A DNA stretch of 64,000 nucleotides, taken from the NCBI GenBank assembly GCA_009733575.1, contig ML769392.1, positions 124,001 to 188,000 of the forward strand, in the 5' to 3' direction. Below the pieces are notes generated by a model. The model was not told the origin of the DNA. It worked only from the letters and a program-made list of their open reading frames with translations, and did no database searches. The number at the start of each line of letters is the position of its first letter. Within the stretch, counting starts at the first letter, position 1. Positions 12,601 to 21,657 of this stretch are shown here, one piece after another. Both the position numbers and the translations under genes were made by a program. The stretch is from Gymnopus androsaceus JB14 (lineage: Eukaryota; Basidiomycota; Agaricomycetes; Agaricales; Omphalotaceae).

Positions 12601-14680
12601 GTGACATGCAGATTGCGGGTGTGGATTACGACAAGAGTTGGTCAATGGTAGCCCGAATGGAATCGGTTCGAATGCTAATGGCAGTTGGGGTTGGTTTGGG
12701 CCTAGAGACGAGTCAGTGGGATTTTTCACTGGCTTACTTGAACGGTTCTTTACCGAAGGAGCCTCCGGTGTACATGCGACAGCCAACAGGTTTTGCTCAG
12801 GCGGGGGAGGAGTCAAAAGTCTGCCTGATGCAAAGACCTTTATATGGCATGGTACAAGCGGGCCACATCTGGTACAACGAGCTGGAGGATCAATTCAAGA
12901 AACTAGGTTTCAAGTCTTCACACGCCGATCCTTGCATTTGTTCGAGATTTGACCCTACCACTGGTTGCAGAACCATTGCTTCTGTTCATACCGACGACAT
13001 TTTTGCAGTATTGACCAACAGCAAGGAAGCTGAGGAAGCTATCCGTGGCTTCAGAATTTGGGACCTGAAGGATGTCAAAGATAAGAACGTTCTTCTAGGT
13101 CTGACAATCGACTACTTGCCTGCACTAGATGCTGCTACACTTATGCCAAATATCCCGATAAGTGTCCAGGAATAATTTGCAAAGTATTCCCGATAACTCC
13201 AAGTGAAAAAAAATTGCCCCAGAAGTCTATTTGCCAAATATTCTGATAGGGACAGAAATTCAGATTCTTTGCAAAATATTTGTCAAAAAAAAGGAAAATT
13301 TCAGAAAATATTTGGCAAATATCAGTATTAGGGTTAACTAGGGTTACCTGAAAAAGCAAAACATTGCCAAACCTTCAGTTTGCATAGGTTAGGGGTTAGG
13401 GGTTGGGGTTAGGGTCAGGGGTTAAGGATAAAAATGGGGGTGCGGGGGCTTGCTCCCGCTATTACTAGGTTAGGAGTGGAATTAAGGTTAGGGTTAGGGT
13501 CAGGGTTGGATAGGGAATGGTCTGACAAATCCAAGGGGGGGTGTCAGTTTTTTCCCACAATGCCTTGTTCTTGAGATATAAAATTGCCAAATTTGGCAGG
13601 GCCACAGCAGCTGTAAAAATTGATCGGACCTTACGTAAAGCATCAGAAAGGCTAAAGAATGGCTTACCTAATAGGATCAGCATCATAACTTTGCACAGCC
13701 ACCACTCAATGGCCAGAAAACACTGATTCATTTTTATCGGGAATATTTTGCAAAATGACCCAGGACAGTTATCGGGATATTTGTCATTGCTCTGGCGGAA
13801 TCAGCTGTTGCCTGATGGTTCGATTGGTGTCACCCAAGCTCCATTTTTCCTGAAGGTGTTCAAATACTTCGGAATTCTTGATGATCTCCAACCGCTCTAC
13901 ACACCTTTACCTCCTGGTTTCTCTATCCCTGCTCGGGGTAGCCGCTCGAAGGAAGATGAAGCCTTCATGAGCGACAAACCATACTGAGGACTCCTGGGTT
14001 GTTGCCAATGGGGGAGTGGTTGCACGATGCTAGACATTAGCTATGGGTGTTCAACGTTAGCGACCGTTCAGAACGCACCTTTTCCCGAGGACTGGGATCT
14101 TCTAATCAAACTTTGCCAATACATCATGACGACGATTCACTATGGTGTAAAATACAAGCCAGTCACCAATAAGAAGGTCTCGACTGTGGGTTATTTGGAT
14201 GCGGACTGGGCTGGGTGTAAAGCGACGCGACGTTCAACTTCTGGTTACATATTCCTAATGAACGGTTGTCCAGTTGCGTGGGCCTCAAAGAAGCAAAGCT
14301 TGGTTTCGTTATCCTCGACGGAGTCTGAATATATTGCGTTGGCAAAATGTGTGCAGCAGGCAATCTGGATGGCAAGCTGGATGCGAGAGGTGGATCTGGA
14401 CGTGGGAGGGCCAATGGATTTGCTTGTTGATAACTTGGGGTCAATTGCGCTATCCGAAACGACAAAGGGACACGATTTGGCAAAGCATATCGATATTCGA
14501 TACTTCTTCATCCGCGATGCCATCAAGGAAGGACAGGTGTCCATCTATCCTGTCGCGTCATCTCAGAACTTGGCTGACATCATGATGAAGTCATTGCCGA
14601 AGGAGAAGCACTATTGCATTGTTACTGCTCTAGGATTAGATTGGTGGTATCACAACTCCAGGGGGAGTGTTAAATGTTGA
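9603..14680 (+). pseudogene. Decayed copia gag-pol polyprotein
   Basis: One reading frame from the ATG at 9603 to the TAG ending at 14680. It is broken by stops at 9963, 10386, 10866, 12000, 12369 and 13985 and by a nested element (13123-13807 plus one target copy). If that insert is skipped the frame continues, so no host-independent frameshift is present. Recognisable parts: CCHC zinc knuckle CNNCKCPGHSHKQC near 10344; protease region near 10722, where the catalytic Asp is replaced by Asn; integrase HHCC (MWHLRFSH, CEVCLLTK) and catalytic region (SLDLW, FRIDLGKEF, GQVERANR); reverse transcriptase with HTDDI; RNase H with DADWAGC, ASKKQSLVSLSSTESEY and KHIDIRYFFIRD. Four stops are TGA where CGA (Arg) is the likely ancestor. 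Confidence 0.93.
13123..13807. mobile_element. 685-bp non-autonomous inverted-repeat element inserted in copia RT
   Basis: It is flanked by a perfect 7-bp duplication TTGCCTG (13116-13122 and 13808-13814). The terminal inverted repeats are about 74 bp and imperfect. Both begin CA and share CAAATATCCCGATAA near position 25 and TATTCCCGATAA at the inner end. The element has no coding capacity. The interior has TTAGGG-like tracts (about 13387-13430 and 13467-13510). Removing the element with one target copy puts the polymerase back in frame, which fixes the boundaries. The CA... ends and 7-8 bp duplication suggest hAT-like mobilisation, but this is an inference. Confidence 0.85.
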
Positions 14681-14991
14681 CGGGCATTGTGGTGTCGTGT
14701 GTTTGTTATTTGATTACAAAGTTTCCTTATTTGGCTCTATGTTCTTATTTGGTTGTTTATTTGTTGACAGACCGTTTTCGTAGTATATAAGGCTCGGTTC
14801 CTCGATTCGTCGCTTTCCTCAGTTCCATCATCTTGACTGAGGGTAAGTGACTCCATTTACTACTTCTATATATATATATTGACGATACCTATAGCCCTCG
14901 TTGTACTCACGAAGTCTATAGGTAATATAATGAGTTCCATCATCTTGACTGAGGCCCTTGTTGTACTCACGAAGTCTATAGGAAATTCACA
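14668..14991 (+). repeat. 3' LTR of the copia element
   Basis: 324 bp and co-linear with the 5' LTR without gaps. It is preceded by the polypurine tract and followed by the GTGAG target copy. It carries its own TATATAA at 14784-14790. Confidence 0.95.
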
Positions 14992-14996
14992 GTGAG

Positions 14997-16007
14997 TATT
15001 CAAACTATTTCTATGCCATGTATAAGGAAGATTTGTCATGTTATATATGTGTCGCATTTTGTCACAATCACACTCAACTCCTTCTTTGCTTGATTTTGTA
15101 CCAATATAGTCTCAAATATAGATAAACATGGTATGTACATGCTATTGTATATTCACTTCAGACATAAATTAACTTATATTCCCCCAGAAAATCCTGTCTT
15201 TGCTATCACCAATGTGAGTGGTCTGTATACACTGTCTATGGCCATATTCTCCCACACCATACTGTAGTCCAAAAAATTGGACCATAATATGGAAAAAAAT
15301 TCCATACCGTATATGGTATGGAAAAAAATTCCAACTGCTAAGTCAAAATTGTTGTTTAGTTTTGAGGAGTCTAGTGTGGCCACTGAGAAATAACTATCTG
15401 TTGCAAGTGAGCTCAGGTGTACAGGAAGCATATTGTCTGCAGTCCTGAGTGGTTTTGCCCTACTGTTGGGAATCACTTTGTTGAACCAAGCCATATTGTT
15501 GGTGGTTCTTTTTGTTGTTACTGTTATTTTGTTGCCCCTATCACTGCCCTGAATCTGTATAGATTGATTAGAGAAGGAAATTCTATCTTTCTATCATCAA
15601 CATGCATTTGTCAGATTCACTACTGTGAATCTTTTTTGAATGGTTGACAATGTTAAAAACATTGTTGTTGTTGGAATTGCCATAGCAATTCCAGTAATGG
15701 TTATTGGTGATGTTTACCACGTCACCGTAACCTGAGTCATCATAACAACTCGGTGTCTTGCGGGGATTGCTGAAGAGTACACAGGTACTCAAAAATGTGT
15801 AACGGCTCCTATATGGAGCCTAGAGCCTTAGGCATCACACACATGAGTACTACTGGATTTATTCAGAGGTTACTCGTGAGGTGAGGGTATAAAGCTAAGT
15901 TAGTTCTACTATGTAATTATTTTAATATAGATTATTGGCAGGCATGGGAACATGCCGCTGCCTGTAAAGACTGAGGTCCTGCTGATCAGGGATCGGGGAC
16001 ATTACAC
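14997..16007. other. Repeat-island spacer
   Basis: AT-rich sequence with no supported gene. It includes a short palindrome around 15290-15325 (CCATACC-GTATAT-GGTATGG flanked by A/T runs) and a small inverted GGAATTGC/GCAATTCC at about 15673-15692. Open frames here are short and unspliced. Confidence 0.4.
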
Positions 16008-16341
16008 CCTGCACCCCATTTTTATCCTTAACCCCCAACCCCTAACCTATGCAAACCCAAGGTTTGTTTTGACCAGTTCTCTATGTTAGGACTGCTCAAA
16101 ACATTGCTTTTTCAGGTAACCCTAGTTAACCCTAATACTGATATTTGCCAAATATCTTGTGACATTTTCCCTGTTTTTGATGAATATTTTGCAAAGAATG
16201 TGAAGTTCTGCTCCCTATCAGAATATTTGGCAAATAGTCTCCTGGGGCAATTTTTTATTTCTTTAATTTTATCAGGTCAAATTGCAAAACATTCCCCAAC
16301 ACTTATTGGGATATTTTGCTTAAGAATAGCAGCATCTAGTG
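16008..16341. repeat. Partial inverted copy of the 685-bp element
   Basis: Reverse-complement match to the left half of the element at 13123-13807. It shares the CACTAGATGCTGCTA terminus (here ending at 16341), GATATTTTGC/AAATATCCC blocks, TGGCAAATAGTCTCCTGGGGCAA, and AACCCTAGTTAACCCTAATACTGATATTTGCCAAATA. The match stops near 16008, so this copy is truncated. Two copies of one family thus lie 2.2 kb apart in opposite orientation. Confidence 0.75.
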
Positions 16342-16561
16342 CAACTGTCATGGTCAAAATGGCACAGTTCAACACAGGTATTACCATGCTGTTTGTGAAG
16401 CTAGCTGGAGGAGGTACAGATGGGCACCATTCTGTGTCACGGTGACCATGAACCGTGGGGACACAGGCATGGTGGTAAGCCCTAACTCGGACAGTAATTA
16501 ATTACATGTGTATAAGTACCCTGGATAGAACATATCAAATGTCAAACACTACCAGCTACTA

Positions 16562-17417
16562 TTACTCAATGGCTTTCTTGAGAGCAGCCTTGAAGTCTTT
16601 GAGAGCATCTTCATAAGCTTTCTCTGCAGTGGCCTTGGTTCTAGCTGTAGCAGTAGATATTGCTTCCGATTTTGCTTGCGCTTTGTTCATCCCATCCTTT
16701 CCTATAGCTACTATCTCATCTGCCTTCTTTTTAGCATCAGACAACTTAGTTCCTGCTGGGCCCAGATATACAAAATACCATTCACGTTCTAAAATAGTTC
16801 CGGATCAGACCCTCCAAGCGTAAGAAGAATGTCAAGAGTAGTATACTTACTAAAACCCTTCGAGCTTGGAGCCGGACCTCCATTTTTATTATTTTTCAGA
16901 ATATCCTCGAATTGCTTCGCTGGGTTGTCGTGAACATCAGCACCCTTGAACCTAAGAAAAAATTAATCAGTGTTCTTAATATACCGGAACAAGGTTTCCT
17001 TACACATAGGAAGGGTTATGCGATGAATATGAGCCTTCTCTGTCCTTCTTGGCGGGATCATCCTCCACTTTACCATCACCGAATTTGATGTACATCAAAT
17101 ACCGCTCTGATTTTACTGACTGGAAAATAATAGCTTTAGTAGACGGTAAACTCAAATATAGTACTGTGTAATACTGACCTGTACCACGTCTGTGGTGGGG
17201 TCTGGTGTCACTATCATGTACATACCAGGATTCGTCCGTCTCTCAAGCCTATGATTCATGCATGTGTTAGTACTTCCGGTCCCCGGAAATACATTGCAAA
17301 AACTTACAAATGAGTTTCCGGAGCAACTGGGGCAACTGGGGCAGGTAGGGCGTAAACAAGACCTGTAACCAGTTGCAAGAGTACAACAGCAGTGGAAAGG
17401 CTTTGAAAAATGAACAT
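16562..17417 (-). CDS. Small secreted protein with signal peptide, unknown function
   Basis: Five exons: 17417-17308, 17248-17179, 17119-17004, 16951-16851 and 16788-16562. Phases agree throughout and give 207 residues. The N-terminus is a clear signal peptide (LSTAVVLLQLVTGLVYALP) followed by PVAPVAPETHLLERR, where ERR could be a KEX2-type processing site. The middle holds MYMIVTPDPTTDVVQ and a charged, Gly/Asp/Lys-rich stretch. The C-terminal 65 residues are an Ala/Lys/Glu-rich amphipathic helix or coiled coil (KKADEIVAIGKDGM, AYEDALKDFKAALKKAIE). There is no cysteine-rich core and I recognise no family. It lies alone inside the transposon island, a typical context for effector-like or lineage-specific secreted proteins. 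That role is inference. Confidence 0.75.
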
Positions 17418-17574
17418 GACTAGTGATTGAGTATTGATTGGGGAGGAACGAGTTTAGTTAGGTTTAGTTTGACCAGCAAAGTTGAGATGTGTGAGTATGA
17501 AGAGACCAGCTCTGGGGTTTGAAAGCAAAACTTTCCATTCCTCTTTATACTCGTTTGAAATGTCAGCATTAACC

Positions 17575-18140
17575 ATATGTGGGTGGTGTTTAAGTTTTTT
17601 GGTTGTTTTCCTTGTACAACTTCGGTCTGGTTGATGAGCGCTGAGCTTTCCAATCTGTTTCAGTCCCCAATGAAGACCACAAATCTGGATAGGCAGAGCC
17701 TCTATGCCTTTCAGATATAGACGTTCGAAAAGTGACTGCATTCCTCATGCAACTGTCTGGTAGATGAGCTTTCCAATCTGCCATTTCAGTCCCCATTGAA
17801 TGAAGTTGAATGAAGAGCACAAATAGAATGTTAGCATAAACCATAGTAGTACATGGATGGCGTTTAGCTTTTCTTCCTCGTACATTGGTGTCTGCACTGT
17901 GATGGATGAGCTTTTCAGATATAGAACTGATGAACTCTGTAATCTGTTTCAGTCTCCCAACGACCACAGACCTGGACATCTGCAAAACCTGTATTTTCAC
18001 TTAGGGGTCCCGGAGCGCTCGGTAGAGCGCTACCGAGCGCTCCGGGACCCCCTAAGCGAAAATACAGGTTTTGCAGGTGGATAGGTAGAGCCTCTTAAAT
18101 GCCTTCAAGGTACCATTCAAATATAAAACTGATGTGAATC
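17575..18140. repeat. Degenerate tandem repeat, two units
   Basis: Two diverged copies of a roughly 180-bp unit (about 17575-17740 and 17770-18140). They share AATCTGTTTCAGTC, a following ACCACA-A-CTGGA-AT motif and TAGG-AGAGCCTCT. The second copy is interrupted by the hairpin at 17980-18076, so the first serves as its empty-site reference. Confidence 0.6.
17980..18076. mobile_element. 97-bp foldback hairpin element
   Basis: Near-perfect inverted repeat with 45-46 nt arms and a 6-nt loop (GAGCGC at about 18026). The outer arm begins CTGCAAAACCTGTATTTTC and the inner arm is GGTCCCGGAGCGCTCGGTA. The arms differ by one substitution (CAC/CGC) and one G. The flanks TGGACAT and GTGGATAG suggest a short TGGA duplication. 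There is no coding capacity. It is probably a foldback-type transposon remnant. Confidence 0.6.
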
Positions 18141-18556
18141 CGCAGATTCCGCACTGATGCTTTATAGTACTGTGTTAAAAGTTTACTAGTTTTGGAAATA
18201 AATCAGCATGATGGCTTATTTCGATCAGGGTGTCCACAAAATACAAGCTTGTATTTTCAGCGCGATTCTACATCCAGCGCATCTCTTCCCTTCTAAAATT
18301 GTGGTCAGCAAGGGGATACATCAAAAAAAAACACGGTAAAATCTTTCGACTTTGTGACACCAAAGAAAAGGAACTTGTCCTTTCCATTGTGAGATCATCA
18401 AGAGCCGGGAACGTAACGGCTCGAAGTCAAGATAGCGCTGTTCAACCCTAGAATGTACAGCAAAAATGTTCATTGAGATGATTCATTCCCTTAAGATTGA
18501 CGGGAAAGCAATCTACTAGTCTAGTTTGGCGAGTAGGCTACATCGTAACTAGCCGA

Positions 18557-18758
18557 GTATTGATTGACCGGCTTTTTTTTGGCTTTTTTCAGCTTGTTTC
18601 GGCTTGTTCAACCCCAAAAAGCAGGTCAATCGACAAGCCGCAATTTATCTCACATTGTGTCATTTATAGTACTTATAGTACAAAAATGTATACTTTATTA
18701 AGTTTGAGTACGTACTTGGGGGCAACCCGGCAAGCTCGTCAAGCCGGTCAATCAATAC
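18557..18758. mobile_element. MITE-like element with 18-bp terminal inverted repeats
   Basis: GTATTGATTGACCGGCTT at 18557-18574 is the exact reverse complement of 18741-18758. The 202 bp between them have no reading frame. Internal GGCTT-rich sequence extends weak pairing. I could not identify a convincing target-site duplication. Confidence 0.6.
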
Positions 18759-19590
18759 AGTGCTTTTTACGATGTATCCTGTATCCGTAGAGGACATGTC
18801 TTGAAAATCTCTGTAAAGTCCAGCAAGAAAAGCGCATGCAGAATCCACCATTCCAGTACCTTCAAATTCCGGTCGAAGTATCTTTTGGTTGGAATAACAT
18901 TGTACAAGAAGAATTGAGAGAAGCTCCGCATTTGCTCTCATTTGCTAGATCTCGTGTGCCAGAGTGCTCTTCTTCTCCGATTGGAAAGGTGGCTCGAGAT
19001 TGTATTTCTCGTCGTCAACAGGATCGTGTTCATCAACAGACATTTGCGATGGCCCTCCCGACCTGTACAAGTTCCACACCATGAACATCTCTAACAGTGG
19101 AAACCCCTGAGCATGCTCAACTTATCTGCTCTCATCCTCCAGTGGCTCATCTTCAGTCAACCTTTTATTTCACCCAACCAAGGGCAAGGAGATACGATTC
19201 AAACATGAATCAAGTGAAATATGTTGCATGCCTGGCAGCATGTCAACCAACTTTCCCAATTTTTGCTAAATGGATATTCAAGATCATAATACTCCTCTGT
19301 GTGTTCCTCAGCAATTGGTGAGCATGGGGCAACACAAACTTAGTCTTCATCATTATTTAACTCTACTACCTCTGTAAATACTACATGCCTGCATTGTAAT
19401 TATTTATTTAGTTGGCCTCCTTGCAGGGCAACGATCTACAACAGCAGTGACAGGGAAAGCCAGCCAGCTGCGAGCTCGTCGTTGTCATGCAAGGAAGGTC
19501 CCAGGGACACAATGCTGGTGCCGCATCAGGTTACTCCCCGGACTCCGGACGTTCAGATCTTGCACCATGCCATGTAATAAACTTCCTTCC
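18759..19590. other. Spacer, no gene
   Basis: Short open frames only. Nothing recognisable apart from proximity to the duplicated 3' end of the F-box-like gene. Confidence 0.4.
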
Positions 19591-19775
19591 TTCCCCACCA
19601 TGTATGAATCCTCCCCAGGTCGTAGAAAAATCCTCCACCTTCACTGGCTGATCCAGGGTACATGTAATTAATCACTGTCCGAGTCTTCATCATCCGAGTT
19701 AACATAAAATTCCCCACCACGTATGAATCCTCTCCAGCTCGTAGGAAAATCCTCCACCTTCACTCGCTGATCTAG
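19591..19775. repeat. Direct repeat of the F-box-like gene's 3' coding end
   Basis: Two 66-bp copies at 19591-19656 and 19710-19775 with about six mismatches and no gaps. The second lies within the coding end of the minus-strand gene (encoding part of WRGFIRGG). The first lies just beyond the stop codon, so it is a short tandem duplication of coding sequence. Confidence 0.75.
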
Positions 19776-20603
19776 TTTCATCCACTTCCTCCTCAGACCG
19801 CGTGTCCGATCGAAGTTTACTACCCAATCCTCGACGCATATGACAAGGACCTCAATGTCCTTCAGAGTAAGCAGAACCTTCTTTATATCCCCCTTGACTT
19901 GTTTCTCGCGATCTCGAGTTGGCTCGAAACGTACATGCGTCAGAGCACGAAGCCAGGTCAGACTCGGAAGATCATCGCCGTAATCCTCGTTGATGAAGAG
20001 AGCAAGATATTTAAGATTTGGAAAGGTGGATTCGTGAGCAGGGATGCTCTCAAACACCGAGATGTGCACAGACAGGGAGCGCAGTGATAGTTTTCCTATC
20101 AAAGATACTGCAGAGGGAATCTCATTTTGGAATAAGCGAAAGCCCATAGCGTGGAGATTTTCCACACCCGAGCAGACCTTAAGCATGCGTAAAGCAAACT
20201 CTGGATTGGTATGGTGTGCGATGTAAAGGTTCTTGACGTGACAAGCAAAAAACGCTGCGGGTCTAGCGTCCAGAGCAAGTTGGAATGGTGAAATGTAGCC
20301 CTCTGGGTAACCACCGAGACTGCCTCCTTTGAATCGATGAACAACAGTCTCGTACACCACTGGTTCAACACTAGAAACCAGAGTCAGTGCCATTTGCAAA
20401 TGAGAAAGCATCGACACACACATCGACTGGACGCGTTTCGAGACAATGGTCAAATTCGATATTTCCCTAGGGGACCACTGTATCCAGAGACGAACGACCC
20501 ATTGAATTATGTATTCTTCTATCTCAGTTGGAAGTTCAGGCAAGACGCTATTGCCAGGATGGAAACAAGTTAGATTTAATTGTCCAAGCTCAAGTTGCAC
20601 CAC
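19668..20603 (-). CDS. F-box-like hypothetical protein
   Basis: Single exon of 311 residues on the minus strand. Residues 18-50 (VLPELPTEIEEYIIQWVV, then ISNLTIVSKRV) fit the short F-box-like motif of many basidiomycete proteins. The rest is alternating Leu-rich segments (ARPAAFFACHVKNLYIAHH, SLRSLSVHISVFESI, FPNLKYLALFINE) as seen in divergent LRR-type F-box proteins. The tail is acidic (NSDDEDSDSD). Family knowledge: such proteins may link SCF ubiquitin ligases to substrates, but this expanded group is largely uncharacterised. It borders the repeat island, and its 3' end is locally duplicated. Confidence 0.7.
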   Translation of the reverse strand: MVQLELGQLNLTCFHPGNSVLPELPTEIEEYIIQWVVRLWIQWSPREISNLTIVSKRVQSMCVSMLSHLQMALTLVSSVEPVVYETVVHRFKGGSLGGYPEGYISPFQLALDARPAAFFACHVKNLYIAHHTNPEFALRMLKVCSGVENLHAMGFRLFQNEIPSAVSLIGKLSLRSLSVHISVFESIPAHESTFPNLKYLALFINEDYGDDLPSLTWLRALTHVRFEPTRDREKQVKGDIKKVLLTLKDIEVLVICVEDWVVNFDRTRGLRRKWMKLDQRVKVEDFPTSWRGFIRGGEFYVNSDDEDSDSD

Positions 20604-21657
20604 GGGCCTACCTCAATTCTTCCATCATGGCTGGTTGGTTGGATCAACAATGGGCCGATATAAATATGGCCAGTGGCACAGCTTTCACGCAAATAGCAAA
20701 CCCGAGCCGCCCGTCCAATGAATATTCAGTGCCCAACTTGGAAGGTAGAGAAAATCGCAGTAGCAAGGTATCATTATAAGTAGTGCTGTAAGTAGTATGA
20801 GTACCATTCTGCGTCTAATAAGGAATATAAGTATTCACATCTATGGGGTGTGTGTCTATATCATCTGTCCGCGGAGTTCAAACAAAATCACCGCATCCCT
20901 CTCACACCTTCCATACCCTTTCTCAACAAGTCCAGCGTTTCTAAATTCCGTCGTCTCGGCTGCTCAACAGCACCGCCCATCGCCTCCTCCCACAATCCCT
21001 CTCCCTGGGGAGCATCCTTCCATCCACCACGGAAGAACTTCTGAAGCTTTTAACACTCCCTTCATGAAGTTTCGATGCGATTACATTCACGCTATCACAG
21101 TGCGCAGGCGGGTTGGTATGTGAATACGTTCGAGCGTTGGTAGATGTATCGGACGTTAAATCGGATTCATGACTAGGATCTTGACTCGAAGGAACAGAAA
21201 GCCCATTGGCGGCAAACACTATCACAGGAGGAACCGTTGTTCGTCCCACTTTGAAACACATTTGCGGTACGGATGGTGTGAAAGGTAGCACCGTCTGGTT
21301 CCTCCGTCGCAAGGAGTTTGGATGCCGGTTTGTCTACTCAGATTTTTCATATCTTCACTGGTTGTTCCGAACCGCGATGGTGTGTTCACATATACATAGT
21401 ACTTATAGCAATGAGTGCTCATATACGTATGTAGCCCCTGCATCGTTTTTCTTTCTCGACCGAAGGATCAAGTACACAAGGGAAGGTAGAAGCAATCATC
21501 CAGCGCTGCAGCTGGCAGCAGTTAACATGAAACGTTCGTTACAAGTACTGAAGTGATTAGTAGTGGTTTTAGCTTTAGAGTGGGTAAAAGAGATAGAAAA
21601 GAGCCATGAATGGCATATAATTCAAGAAATCCCGAACCTCCTCGACCACTTGTCCAA
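20604..21657. other. Intergenic; one weak minus-strand frame
   Basis: A 123-codon minus-strand frame at 20941-21312 reads as a Ser/Thr/Asn-rich tail (PSSQDPSHESDLTSDTST, then NVIASKLHEGS). It resembles the cytosolic tails of the seven-helix family next door, so it may be the remnant of a duplicated neighbour. No upstream membrane segments could be assembled. Not called as a gene. Confidence 0.3.

Larger units (their letters stand above)
9189..14991 (+). mobile_element. Full-length Ty1/copia LTR retrotransposon (nested insertion inside)
   Basis: The element runs from LTR to LTR, with matching 324-bp LTRs at 9189-9512 and 14668-14991. Both begin TGTTAAATG and end ATTCACA. It is flanked by a perfect 5-bp target duplication GTGAG at 9184-9188 and 14992-14996. 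A purine-rich CCAGGGGGAG tract sits directly before the 3' LTR. The single gag-pol frame has the domain order capsid, zinc knuckle, protease, integrase, reverse transcriptase, RNase H, which is the Pseudoviridae/copia order. I see no primer-binding site beginning with TGG after the 5' LTR. The element is dead: six in-frame stops, and a 685-bp element sits inside the polymerase region. Confidence 0.96.

Noticed and set aside
13340..13515. Telomere or subtelomere
   Set aside because: TTAGGG-like runs are short, interstitial and confined to a mobile element repeated nearby; housekeeping genes continue on both sides.
17420..18000. Overlapping minus-strand frames of 77-136 codons
   Set aside because: They lie in a degenerate tandem repeat, overlap each other in several phases and show no domain.
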